A stretch of DNA of 64,000 nucleotides from Bacteroidales bacterium (lineage in GTDB: Bacteria > Bacteroidota > Bacteroidia > Bacteroidales > UBA4181). The notes below the pieces were generated by a model. That model searched no databases, had not been told where the DNA came from, and worked only from the letters and a program-made list of their open reading frames with translations. The DNA is taken from the NCBI GenBank assembly GCA_017523725.1, contig JAFWVY010000032.1, forward strand, positions 1 to 64,000, in the 5' to 3' direction. Positions 20,387 through 29,631 of this stretch are shown here, one piece after another (within the stretch, counting starts at the first letter, position 1; the number at the start of each line of letters is the position of its first letter). Both the position numbers and the translations under genes were made by a program.

Positions 20387-21943
20387 TTATGTTGTTTTGT
20401 CTTGTTCTTGTCGGTTTTCTTTCCAATCGCCGTTTTCCCGGATGAGCGCCACAAGCGCATCGACCGCTTCTGCAGCGGGGATGTGGCGGCGTACCACTTC
20501 CTGCCGCCGGTACAGCGTGACCAGCCCGTGGTTCTCGCCGACGTAGCCGTAATCCGCATCGGCCATTTCGCCCACCCCGTTGACGATACATCCCATGATG
20601 CCGATTTTCAGGCCTGTGAGATGACTGGTCCGCTGCCGGATGCGTTCGGCTGTCGTGGCGATGTCGAATTTGGTGCGGCCGCAGGACGGACACGAAATGA
20701 ATTCCGCCGCGCTGATGCGCCGCCGGCAGGCCTGCAGGATGGAGAGCGACCATCGCCGGATATCTGCGTCGGTCACGGATGGATCGTCCGTCTCAATCCA
20801 GAGGCCGTCGCCCCTGTCGCGGGACAGGACGGGCCCGAAATCACACGCTGCATGCAAATATAGATTTTTTGCGGGTGCGGGGTAGAATTTGTGGAAGATA
20901 ATTTCGGTGTCAGGGCCATAGGCACTGCGGTCCGCCTGCGATTCCAGAAACGCGGTGGCCGCCGGTGTACCGGCGCAGGACAGCCTGACCAGCCGTTCCG
21001 GCGTCCGCCGGTCTGGTGCGATGCGGAAATAGCGCCGGTCGTCTTCGGCAGGCAGGTAGGGGATAACCGCCGTATGTACCGGCTGTCGGTCCTCTTGCTG
21101 AAGGTAGTCTGTCAGGGCTTTTGCCACGGGGATTTCGTTCACGGGATCTTCGGTAAGCGACACACGGATGGTGTCGCCGATGCCTTCGGCCAGCAGGTCG
21201 GCGATGCCCACGGCCGATTTGATGCGTCCTTCTTCGCCTGCACCGGCTTCAGTGACGCCGAGGTGGATGGGATACACGGTGCCGCGCTGCTGCATTTCTT
21301 TCACCAGCAGCCGTGTGGCGGCGGCCATGACCCGCGGGTTGCTCGACTTCATGGAGAGGACGATGCGGTCGAACGACTCGGCCTCGCAGATCCGGACAAA
21401 TTCCATGGCCGAGGCCACCATGCCCTGTGGGGTGTCGCCGTAGCGGTCGAGGATGCGGTCGCTGAGAGAACCGTGATTGGTCCCGATGCGCAGGGCGGTG
21501 CCGTACTGCCTGCAGATGGCGAGCAGCGGCCGGAGTCTTGCGTGGATGCGTCCGGTTTCGGCGGCGTATTCTTCATCGGAGAATCCGGTTCTGTCCCGGT
21601 GGTGCCGGTCGGTGTAGTTGCCGGGATTGATACGCACCTTCTCGACGGTGCGGGCGGCCGCTTCGGCGATGTCGGGGTTGAAGTGGACATCGGCGATGAG
21701 CGGGGTCCGGAATCCGGCCTGCCGGACCTGCTGTTTGATTTTGCGCAGGGCTTCCACGTCCTCCATGGTCGGGACGGTCAGCCGGACATATTCGGCGCCC
21801 GCCTCGGCGAGGCGGATGACCTGTGCCACGGAGGCTTTGATGTCACCCGTGGGTGTGGAGGTCATCGACTGGATCCGGACCGGCCGGCCCCCGCCCAGGG
21901 GGAGGTCTCCGATGTAGACCGTGTGCGTGGGAAACCTGTTCAT
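20387..21943 (-). CDS. ispG: 4-hydroxy-3-methylbut-2-en-1-yl diphosphate synthase
   Basis: A 518-residue IspG/GcpE of the large type with an inserted domain between the TIM barrel and the iron-sulfur domain, as found in Bacteroidota, Chlamydia and plants. The TIM barrel starts with VRIQSMT. The three 4Fe-4S ligands are in SCPSCGRTKFD and MGCIVNGVGE near the C-terminus. It carries out the penultimate step of the MEP isoprenoid pathway, converting MEcPP to HMBPP; ispH, the last step, lies at 51.6-52.5 kb. The inserted domain looks roughly 100 residues shorter than I recall for Bacteroides enzymes (about 600 residues in total). Co-transcribed with cysS and tyrS. Confidence 0.92.
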   Translation of the reverse strand: MNRFPTHTVYIGDLPLGGGRPVRIQSMTSTPTGDIKASVAQVIRLAEAGAEYVRLTVPTMEDVEALRKIKQQVRQAGFRTPLIADVHFNPDIAEAAARTVEKVRINPGNYTDRHHRDRTGFSDEEYAAETGRIHARLRPLLAICRQYGTALRIGTNHGSLSDRILDRYGDTPQGMVASAMEFVRICEAESFDRIVLSMKSSNPRVMAAATRLLVKEMQQRGTVYPIHLGVTEAGAGEEGRIKSAVGIADLLAEGIGDTIRVSLTEDPVNEIPVAKALTDYLQQEDRQPVHTAVIPYLPAEDDRRYFRIAPDRRTPERLVRLSCAGTPAATAFLESQADRSAYGPDTEIIFHKFYPAPAKNLYLHAACDFGPVLSRDRGDGLWIETDDPSVTDADIRRWSLSILQACRRRISAAEFISCPSCGRTKFDIATTAERIRQRTSHLTGLKIGIMGCIVNGVGEMADADYGYVGENHGLVTLYRRQEVVRRHIPAAEAVDALVALIRENGDWKENRQEQDKTT

Positions 21944-21950
21944 GCGCTTG

Positions 21951-23426
21951 TCAGACTTTCAGGTTCCAGTCCGTGCCGTCTTTCCGGTCTTTGAGTTCCA
22001 CGCCCAGCGTCTGAAGTCTGTCGCGGATCTGGTCGGAGGTGGCATAGTCTTTCTGCTGCTTGGCATTTTGTCTGATTTCCAAAATGTAGGATATCAGATC
22101 GTTGATCAGCGTCTGATGGCTGGAGCCGGTTTCCTCGTCCTTGAGGCCCAGGATGTCGAAGGCGAACGTATGATAAGTCTGCCGCAGTTGCGCCAGGTCG
22201 TCGCCGGACAGGGTCGCCTTTCCGTCGTGTACCAGATTGATGATGCGCAGGCCGTCGAACAGATGTGCGATGACCATCGGACTGTTCAGGTCGTCGTTCA
22301 TGGCTTCGTAGCATCTGGCCTGCAATTGGCTTACATCGGCCGTCGAAGTGGCAGACGGCTGGAGCCGGTCGAGCATGCGGATGCCCGCCAGCAGCCGCTG
22401 GAGTCCCTTCTCGGAAGCTTGGAGAGCCTCATTGGTGAAATCGACGGTGCTGCGGTAGTGTGCCTGCAGAATGAAGAACCGGATGGTCATCGGGCTGTAG
22501 GCCCGCTGCAGCTTGGGATGTTCTCCGCTGAAAAACTCGTTCAGCGTGATGAAGTTGCCGAGCGATTTCCCCATCTTCTGTCCGTCGATGGTAATCATGT
22601 TGTTGTGCATCCAGTAGCGGACAGACTCGTGGCCGAGCGCCGCCGTGGACTGTGCAATCTCGCATTCGTGGTGCGGGAACATGAGGTCCATGCCGCCGCC
22701 GTGGATGTCGAATGCCTCACCCAGGTAGCGGGTGCTCATGACTGAGCATTCGAGGTGCCATCCGGGGAATCCTTCGCTCCAGCGCGACGGCCAGTGCATG
22801 ATGTGTTCCGGGGCGGCCTTTTTCCACAGGGCGAAATCGAGCGGGAAGCGCTTCTCGTCCTGTCCGTCGAGGGCACGGGTGTTGTTGAGCTGTTCCTCGA
22901 TGACATGCCCCGACAGTTTCCCGTAATCGAAATCCCGGGCGTATTTCCGGAGGTCGAAATAGACGGAGCCGTTGCTTTCGTAGGCATAGCCGGCCTGCAG
23001 GATCCGTTCGATGAATGCCTGCTGCTCCATGATATGTCCGGAGGCGTGCGGTTCGATGCTGGGCGGCAGTACGTTGAGCTGCTCCATGTTGTGATGGTAT
23101 CTCGTGGTGTAGTATTGCACGATTTCCATGGGCTCGACGGATTCCAGCCGGGCTTTCTTCGCTATTTTGTCCTCGCCTTCATCTGCATCGTGTTCGAGAT
23201 GTCCGACGTCGGTGATGTTGCGGACGTAGCGGACCTTGTATCCGAGGTGCGTGAGATAGCGGAATAGCAGGTCGAAGGTGATGGCCGGCCGGGCGTGCCC
23301 GAGATGTGCGTCTCCGTAAACCGTCGGTCCGCAGACATACATGCCCACATGGGGGGCGTGCATCGGTTCAAATACTTCTTTCTTTTTGAGGAGACTGTTG
23401 TATATCAGCAATTTGTTTGATTCCAT
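21951..23426 (-). CDS. cysS: cysteine--tRNA ligase
   Basis: A 491-residue class I synthetase. It has the zinc-binding Cys in VCGPTVYG, the HIGH-equivalent HLGHAR, further zinc ligands in HLECSVM and HHECE, and the KMSKS-equivalent KMGKSLGN. It charges tRNA-Cys. The frame is open further upstream, but those codons overlap the predicted -7 box at 23450-23457. Two starts remain (23432 and 23426) and I chose 23426 because [12 protein letters not shown] aligns with the usual start of Bacteroidales CysS. First gene of cysS-ispG-tyrS-ftsK. Confidence 0.92.
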   Translation of the reverse strand: MESNKLLIYNSLLKKKEVFEPMHAPHVGMYVCGPTVYGDAHLGHARPAITFDLLFRYLTHLGYKVRYVRNITDVGHLEHDADEGEDKIAKKARLESVEPMEIVQYYTTRYHHNMEQLNVLPPSIEPHASGHIMEQQAFIERILQAGYAYESNGSVYFDLRKYARDFDYGKLSGHVIEEQLNNTRALDGQDEKRFPLDFALWKKAAPEHIMHWPSRWSEGFPGWHLECSVMSTRYLGEAFDIHGGGMDLMFPHHECEIAQSTAALGHESVRYWMHNNMITIDGQKMGKSLGNFITLNEFFSGEHPKLQRAYSPMTIRFFILQAHYRSTVDFTNEALQASEKGLQRLLAGIRMLDRLQPSATSTADVSQLQARCYEAMNDDLNSPMVIAHLFDGLRIINLVHDGKATLSGDDLAQLRQTYHTFAFDILGLKDEETGSSHQTLINDLISYILEIRQNAKQQKDYATSDQIRDRLQTLGVELKDRKDGTDWNLKV

Positions 23427-23449
23427 GGACATCTTGTCTTTAAAGATGG

Positions 23450-23457
23450 CAAAGGTA
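23450..23457 (-). promoter_or_regulatory. predicted -7 box for cysS
   Basis: TACCTTTG on the minus strand, matching TAnnTTTG, 23 bases upstream of the chosen cysS start. It implies a very short untranslated leader. Confidence 0.5.
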
Positions 23458-23516
23458 GGCCTTATTGCGTTAATCCGCAACCTTCGTTTTCTGTTTTTTG
23501 CAGACGGAAAAATGCT

Positions 23517-23524
23517 TAATTTTG
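23517..23524 (+). promoter_or_regulatory. predicted -7 box for asnS
   Basis: TAATTTTG, 55 bases upstream of asnS, with a TTTG at 23497-23500 that is closer (16 bases) than the usual 19-21. It faces away from the cysS promoter in the same gap. Confidence 0.4.
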
Positions 23525-23579
23525 CCCGTCAAGATGGTGGCGGCGTGTTTCCCGGCGCCTGAAACCGAAAGAAAAAGGT

Positions 23580-24971
23580 ATGAAACAGAAGAGAACAACG
23601 ATAAAGGATATCTTGCAGACGGCAGTCGTCGGGCAGACGTATCTGGTCAAGGGTTGGGTGCGGACCAAACGGGGCAACAAGAACATCGCCTTTGCGGCGC
23701 TCAACGACGGCTCGACTATCTTCAATCTGCAGGTTGTCATAGATATCGCAAAATTTGAGGAAGATACACTCAAACAGATCACGACGGGTGCCTGCATCGC
23801 AGTGACGGGTGTCCTGGCCGCCTCGCAGGGGCAGGGCCAGGCGGTCGAACTGCAGGCCGGCAGCATCGAGATATACGGCACGGCCGACCAGACTTATCCG
23901 CTGCAGAAGAAGGGACATTCCCTCGAATTCCTGCGGGAGATAGCCCATCTGCGTCCGCGTACCAATACGTTCGGCGCGGTGTTGCGCATCCGTCATGCCA
24001 TGGCTTTTGCCATCCACAATTATTTCAACGACAAAGGGTTCTATTACCTGCATACCCCGCTGATCACGGCTTCCGACTGTGAGGGAGCAGGCGCCATGTT
24101 CCAGGTGACGACACTTGATCTGCAGCAGGTGCCGATGACGGCCGACGGCAAGGTGGATTACAGCCGGGATTTTTTCGGACAGCCGACCGCCCTGACGGTT
24201 TCCGGACAGCTGGAAGGTGAACTGGGTGCCATGGCGCTGGGCAACATTTACACGTTCGGCCCGACGTTCCGTGCGGAGAATTCGAATACGCCGCGCCATC
24301 TTTCCGAGTTCTGGATGATTGAACCCGAAATGGCGTTCTACGACATCGACGACAACATGGATCTGGCGGAAGATTTCCTGAAATACCTGATCAGGTATGC
24401 ACTCGACCATTGCCACGATGATCTGGAATTCCTGTGCCGGATGTTCGACAACGAACTGATGGAACGACTGGAATTCGTGCTGCACAACGACTTCGTGCGT
24501 CTGACCTACACCGAAGGCATCGAAATCCTGCTGGCGTCGGGACAGAAGTTTGAATATCCGGTATCGTGGGGAATCGACCTGCAGTCGGAACACGAACGCT
24601 ACCTGGTGGAGCAGCATTTCAAGAAACCGGTGATCCTGACGGATTATCCCAAGGATATCAAGGCGTTTTACATGAAATTGAACGATGATGGCAAGACGGT
24701 GCGGGCCATGGACGTACTGTTCCCGAAAATCGGCGAGATCATCGGCGGCTCGCAGCGTGAAGAGGATTACGACAAACTCCGGACCCGCATCGATGAGATG
24801 CATATTCCGATGAAGGATATGTGGTGGTATCTGGACACGCGCCGTTTCGGATCGGCTCCCCACAGCGGCTTCGGGCTCGGTTTCGAGCGGTTGCTGCTGT
24901 TCGTGACGGGCATGGCCAACATCCGCGACGTGATTCCGTTCCCCAGGACACCGAACAACGCTTCATTCTAA
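23580..24971 (+). CDS. asnS: asparagine--tRNA ligase
   Basis: A 463-residue class IIb synthetase with an N-terminal OB-fold anticodon-binding domain (residues ~15-110), motif 2 in [19 protein letters not shown] and motif 3 in [15 protein letters not shown] near the C-terminus. The ending RTPNNASF distinguishes it from aspartyl enzymes, which end differently. It charges tRNA-Asn directly. rpoN follows 23 bases downstream on the same strand and may be co-transcribed. Confidence 0.94.
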   Translation: MKQKRTTIKDILQTAVVGQTYLVKGWVRTKRGNKNIAFAALNDGSTIFNLQVVIDIAKFEEDTLKQITTGACIAVTGVLAASQGQGQAVELQAGSIEIYGTADQTYPLQKKGHSLEFLREIAHLRPRTNTFGAVLRIRHAMAFAIHNYFNDKGFYYLHTPLITASDCEGAGAMFQVTTLDLQQVPMTADGKVDYSRDFFGQPTALTVSGQLEGELGAMALGNIYTFGPTFRAENSNTPRHLSEFWMIEPEMAFYDIDDNMDLAEDFLKYLIRYALDHCHDDLEFLCRMFDNELMERLEFVLHNDFVRLTYTEGIEILLASGQKFEYPVSWGIDLQSEHERYLVEQHFKKPVILTDYPKDIKAFYMKLNDDGKTVRAMDVLFPKIGEIIGGSQREEDYDKLRTRIDEMHIPMKDMWWYLDTRRFGSAPHSGFGLGFERLLLFVTGMANIRDVIPFPRTPNNASF

Positions 24972-24994
24972 CTTAAATCAGCAGACACCGCCTT

Positions 24995-26446
24995 ATGTTA
25001 GACCAACGGCTGCAGCAAAAGCTCATCCAGAAACTGTCCCCGCAACAGATTCAGCTCATCAAGCTGCTGGAGATTCCGACGACTCAGCTGGAACAGCGCA
25101 TCAAGGAGGAGTTGGAGAACAATCCGGCGTTGGAGGAAGGGACGGAATCGTCTCCGGAAGAGGAGGAGAGCGCCGAACAGGAGAAAACGGCCCAGGAACA
25201 GTCTGAAAAGGATTTTTCCATCGAGGATTACCTCTCGTCCGATTCGACGCCGTCTTACCGCTTGAGCGCCAGAAACTATTCGGCTGATGAACAGCGCGGG
25301 GAAATCCCGTTCTCGATCGGCGAGTCGTTCCATGAGAACCTGATTTCGCAGTTGGGTATGCGGGTGGAAGATGAACGGCAGCGGCAGCTGGGGGTGTATC
25401 TTATCGGTGATATTGACGATGACGGCTATCTTCGCCGTGATCTGACCTCGATTGCCGACGACTGGGCTTTTGCGACCGGGCAGGAGGTCGATGTGCCGGT
25501 CTGGGAGTCGTTGCTGGCGCTTATCCAGACGTTCGACCCGGTGGGCGTGGGCGCACGCAACCTGCGGGAATGCCTGCTGATACAGCTCCGAAACAAGGAA
25601 CGCACACCGGCGGTCGTGCGGGCGGAACAGGTGCTGACGCAGTATTTCGATGATTTTTCCAAGCGTCATTACGAAAAGATCATGACGCGCCTTTCAATCT
25701 CCGAAGAGGAGATGAAGCAGGTTATCGACGAGGTGCTGAAATTGAATCCCAAGCCGGGCGGTGCTTCGGGCAACCACAATACGAAAACGGCCGATCACAT
25801 CATTCCGGATTTCATTCTGGAGAACAACGATGGGACGCTTTCGCTCAGCCTGAATGCGCGCAATGTGCCAGAATTGAAAGTCAGCCGGATGTATTCGGAA
25901 ATGTTGCAAGGCTATCTGGCCAACAAGAACGCCACCCGTCAGGAGAAAGACGCCGTGACGTTCGTCCGGCAGAAACTGGATGCGGCCAAATGGTTCATCG
26001 AGGCCATCAAGCAGCGCCAGCAGACCCTGATGGCCACGATGCAGGCAATCATCGACTATCAGAAGGATTATTTCCTGAACAGTGGTGACGAGGCACTTTT
26101 GGTACCGATGATCCTGAAGGACATCGCCGACAAGACGAATCTTGACATTTCGACCATCTCCCGGGTGGCCAACAGCAAATATATCCAGACATATTTCGGG
26201 GTTTACCCCTTGAAGTTTTTCTTCTCCGAAGGGATGCAGACAGAATCCGGCGAGGAGGTTTCCACGCGGGAAATCAAGAAGATTTTGCAGGAATGTGTGG
26301 ACGGAGAGTCGAAACGCAAGCCGCTGACAGATGATCAGTTGGCTGAAATTCTGAAAAAAAGGGGATATCCGATAGCCCGTAGGACCGTGGCAAAATACCG
26401 GGAACAGACCGGTATCCCGGTGGCCCGGCTCAGGAAAAAACTTTAA
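24995..26446 (+). CDS. rpoN: RNA polymerase sigma-54 factor
   Basis: A 483-residue sigma-54. The N-terminal region I is Gln/Leu-rich (QQKLIQKLSPQQIQLIKLLEI) and contacts the activator ATPase; an acidic linker follows at ~50-85, then the core-binding domain, the helix-turn-helix and the C-terminal RpoN box ARRTVAKYRE at about residue 460. It directs polymerase to -24/-12 promoters and needs an enhancer-binding protein, none of which is encoded in this window. Located 23 bases downstream of asnS. Confidence 0.95.
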   Translation: MLDQRLQQKLIQKLSPQQIQLIKLLEIPTTQLEQRIKEELENNPALEEGTESSPEEEESAEQEKTAQEQSEKDFSIEDYLSSDSTPSYRLSARNYSADEQRGEIPFSIGESFHENLISQLGMRVEDERQRQLGVYLIGDIDDDGYLRRDLTSIADDWAFATGQEVDVPVWESLLALIQTFDPVGVGARNLRECLLIQLRNKERTPAVVRAEQVLTQYFDDFSKRHYEKIMTRLSISEEEMKQVIDEVLKLNPKPGGASGNHNTKTADHIIPDFILENNDGTLSLSLNARNVPELKVSRMYSEMLQGYLANKNATRQEKDAVTFVRQKLDAAKWFIEAIKQRQQTLMATMQAIIDYQKDYFLNSGDEALLVPMILKDIADKTNLDISTISRVANSKYIQTYFGVYPLKFFFSEGMQTESGEEVSTREIKKILQECVDGESKRKPLTDDQLAEILKKRGYPIARRTVAKYREQTGIPVARLRKKL

Positions 26447-26475
26447 AAGGCATATCGCCGGCCGGGACAGCGCAT

Positions 26476-29400
26476 CTATGCATTGTGTTTTCCGAACGGC
26501 ATGAAGACGGGCAGATAAATGACCAGAGCGACAACCGAAAGCAGGATGCCGCCGGTGACGCCTATGGCCAGTGCGTACCAGAAAGTGCTGCTTTTGTGTA
26601 TCCAGAACGGCAGTAAGCCGACCAGTGTCGAGAGCACTGTGAGCAACGTGGGGACGATTTTTCTGTGGAATGCCTTGAGGTAACACCGGACGGGAGCCAG
26701 CCGCCGTTTCTCCCTGATGAGTTGGTATTCGTGTACCAGATAGATGCCTGCATTGACAACCAGTCCGCTCAGGGTGACCATCGCGGCCAGCCCGCCTTGG
26801 TCGAAAGGTGTGCGGGTGAGGCCGAAGGCGGCGAACAGACCGGCGAGTCCGACCGGCAGCAGCGACAGGATGACCATCGGTAGCCGCAGCGATTCGAACA
26901 GTACGGCACAGGTCATGAAGATAATCAATGTCACGATGCCGATGAGGAGTCCCTGCCGGGTGCTTTTCGGACGGGCGGTACGCGCCCGGAGCGTTTCCGC
27001 CCGGTAACCCATCGGCAGCACCTCTTCGTTCAAGTGGCGGATGCATTCCTTCGAAAGCCGGGCTGCCTGGTCGTCAGGTCCGATGAAATGGTATCCCACA
27101 AACAACTCATATGCCTGGTCATTGCGTACGATGTCATGTCCGGTAGCTTTTTTTTCCAGCGATCCGAGCATCTGGAACGGTATGGAGAGACCGCCGATTT
27201 CAGCCATTTCGTGTTCCAGCCGCCAAAGATCTGTCCCGTCCCGGAAAGCGGCGGCGACCGTCACCCGGACGGACTGTCCGTCGTGGTGCAGCGTGCCGAG
27301 CGAACGTGTAAAATTCCGGTTGCTGAGAAAACTGCGTACATCCCTGGCTGAGAGATTCTGCTGTGCCAGCCACGGACCATGGTACGATACGGCCAGTTCC
27401 TGTCCGGCGGCATCGTCCGGACCGTTCATGACCGCTGCATCGGTGACGCGGAGCTGGGAATTCAGGGAATCCGCAAGTTGCTGCCCATAGCGGAAGAGCA
27501 GATCGTAATGGTATCCGTAAAGGTAGATGCCGTAGGGGACGCGTTCCATCCGGACGTTGTTCGTCAGCACCTGGCTGTCGCCGCCCGAAACCGTCCAGAC
27601 GGCACCGCCGTAACGGACAGCCTGTGTCCATATACGCTGCTTGAGCTCGCGTGGAACCGCCTCGTCTGTACCGGTCTTGAAATTGACAAGAATCTCACCG
27701 TATGTGGCGGACGGAATGGTGGTGCAATAGGTTTCGATGCTCTCTTCCCGGCTGAGAAAACCTTCCATTTCCCGCAGGATGTCGTTCATGTGCAGAATGC
27801 TGTAGCCTTCCGGAAGGTATGCTGACACGACCAGCGCCGGCGTTTCTGTATCGGTGGGACGGAAAGGGTCGACAGGACTCCGGGTGATGAAAAAGTGCCT
27901 GGCGCCGCCCAGTGCATCCTCGAAAAGACGCCGGTGTATCTGGTACCAGCTGCCGCCGATGGTCCGGTTGTACACTCTGCAACCGGCTGCCTGCAACCGT
28001 TGCGGCAAGTTCTCCGGCCGGGCTGGCGGGCGTATCTCGTCCGGGAGCCGGTGCAGCGGAAGACCGAATCCGATGACGAGAATGAGACACAGCCAAACAC
28101 GGTGGCGCCTGAGGCGGCCGATGGTCCTCCGATATCGTTCCGAGAAGCGGACCAGGCGTTTTTTATGTCGGAATGACGTGCGGATCATACCTTTCTGCCG
28201 TGTGGCGGGCATTTTTTCGAGCAGAGCCGGGACAACCGTGAGGGATACGGCCAGGGCGATGCAGAGATTGACGGTCATGACGCCGATGAAACTGCCGAGT
28301 TGCCCGCGTCGTGCTTCGGCAGAGAAGGACAATACGAGCAGTGCCAGCACGGTGGTCAGCAGGGCGCCGGTGACGGCCCCGGCGATCCGCAGATCCCGGT
28401 GGTAGGTGCGATGGTCTGCGACGACGATGGTGGTGTCGATGGCCATGCCCAGCGAGATGGAGATGGCGGACAGTGCTCTCAGGTCGAGCGTGAGGTGCGC
28501 CGGGTGATAACAGAGAACAGAAATCAGCAGCGTGGCGACGAGTGAAACGAAGATGACGGACAGGTAGCGGAAACTGCGGCTGATCAGCAGGACGAATCCC
28601 AGCAGGCAGAGCAATGAGAGAACAGACCGCCGGACGATCTGCCGGATTTCCCTGCGCAGGGCTTCGGTACTGTCATGTGTAATGCGCAACGCCATGCCGG
28701 TTGGCAGGTTCCGCCGGATATCATCGAGACATTGCCGGGCTTTTCTCCCGACCCGCAATGTGTTGACTTGCCCGGATACGCAGAGTTCGATGCTGATGGC
28801 CGGCAGCCCGTTGATCCGCATGTAACTGGTTTGTGTTGCAGGTTGCCGTGTCACTTCCGCAACCTCTCCGATGCGGCAGATATGCCCATTTATATTGCTG
28901 ACAATCAGATCCTTTAAATCGATGCTCCCGGATGATGCCTTGAGCCGGACCATCACGAGGGTGTCGTTTCGTATCAGGCTCCCCGCCATGTCGTCACGGA
29001 AAGCCTGGCTGACAGCCCGGCAGAGGTCTTCGGGCGACAAGCCTGTACGGGCAAGCCGGTCCGGATGGAAGGATATGGTCCAGGCAGCGTCCTCTGCCTC
29101 CGGTATCCGAATGTTACCGATGCCTTCGATGCGGGCCAACGGCGGGATGAAATGGCGTCGCGCATAGCGGACGAGTTCGTTCTCTGAACTGTCGGCGTAT
29201 AATGCGCAGGATAGGATGCTTGTCTCCCGCCGGCCGGTGAAGGTGCTGTTGAAGACCGGGTAGGAAACCCCGCCAGGCAGGCGTCCATAGATGTCTCTGA
29301 TCCTTGTGGCCGCCTCGAAACGGGCCATGTCCATCCGGGTGCCCTGCTTAAACCGTACAGTGATTTCGCCGCTGCCTTCACGGGATACGGAGCGGATGCC

Positions 29401-29631
29401 AGTGACGCCGCGCAGGGTGTTCAGTGACCCTTCGATGACAGAAGTGACCTCTGTTTCGACCGTATGTGCCGATGCGTCAGCATAGCGGAAAGAGACCTGC
29501 AGTGAGGCAGCCTCGCGCTCCTGTCCGGGTCGGATATGCAGCAGAGGCAGCGTAACGGCTCCGAGCAGCGAAAGCACGGCGGCGGTCAGAAGAATGGAAA
29601 ACGGAGAAAGATGACGTCCGGCCGGATTCAT
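26476..29631 (-). CDS. RND-type efflux permease, second of a tandem pair
   Basis: A 1051-residue inner-membrane RND transporter with the two-fold repeat of the family: a first membrane helix (residues ~10-30), a large periplasmic loop, helices 2-6, a second loop and helices 8-12. Transmembrane segment 4 keeps the single proton-relay Asp (GMAIDTTIV) and segment 10 has Asn in place of the AcrB Lys (GLVVNAGIY). Its start overlaps the stop of the first permease by four bases (ATGA), so the two are translationally coupled and may form a heteromeric pump similar in principle to MdtBC. Substrate unknown. Converges with rpoN; no clear terminator between them. Confidence 0.85.
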   Translation of the reverse strand: MNPAGRHLSPFSILLTAAVLSLLGAVTLPLLHIRPGQEREAASLQVSFRYADASAHTVETEVTSVIEGSLNTLRGVTGIRSVSREGSGEITVRFKQGTRMDMARFEAATRIRDIYGRLPGGVSYPVFNSTFTGRRETSILSCALYADSSENELVRYARRHFIPPLARIEGIGNIRIPEAEDAAWTISFHPDRLARTGLSPEDLCRAVSQAFRDDMAGSLIRNDTLVMVRLKASSGSIDLKDLIVSNINGHICRIGEVAEVTRQPATQTSYMRINGLPAISIELCVSGQVNTLRVGRKARQCLDDIRRNLPTGMALRITHDSTEALRREIRQIVRRSVLSLLCLLGFVLLISRSFRYLSVIFVSLVATLLISVLCYHPAHLTLDLRALSAISISLGMAIDTTIVVADHRTYHRDLRIAGAVTGALLTTVLALLVLSFSAEARRGQLGSFIGVMTVNLCIALAVSLTVVPALLEKMPATRQKGMIRTSFRHKKRLVRFSERYRRTIGRLRRHRVWLCLILVIGFGLPLHRLPDEIRPPARPENLPQRLQAAGCRVYNRTIGGSWYQIHRRLFEDALGGARHFFITRSPVDPFRPTDTETPALVVSAYLPEGYSILHMNDILREMEGFLSREESIETYCTTIPSATYGEILVNFKTGTDEAVPRELKQRIWTQAVRYGGAVWTVSGGDSQVLTNNVRMERVPYGIYLYGYHYDLLFRYGQQLADSLNSQLRVTDAAVMNGPDDAAGQELAVSYHGPWLAQQNLSARDVRSFLSNRNFTRSLGTLHHDGQSVRVTVAAAFRDGTDLWRLEHEMAEIGGLSIPFQMLGSLEKKATGHDIVRNDQAYELFVGYHFIGPDDQAARLSKECIRHLNEEVLPMGYRAETLRARTARPKSTRQGLLIGIVTLIIFMTCAVLFESLRLPMVILSLLPVGLAGLFAAFGLTRTPFDQGGLAAMVTLSGLVVNAGIYLVHEYQLIREKRRLAPVRCYLKAFHRKIVPTLLTVLSTLVGLLPFWIHKSSTFWYALAIGVTGGILLSVVALVIYLPVFMPFGKHNA

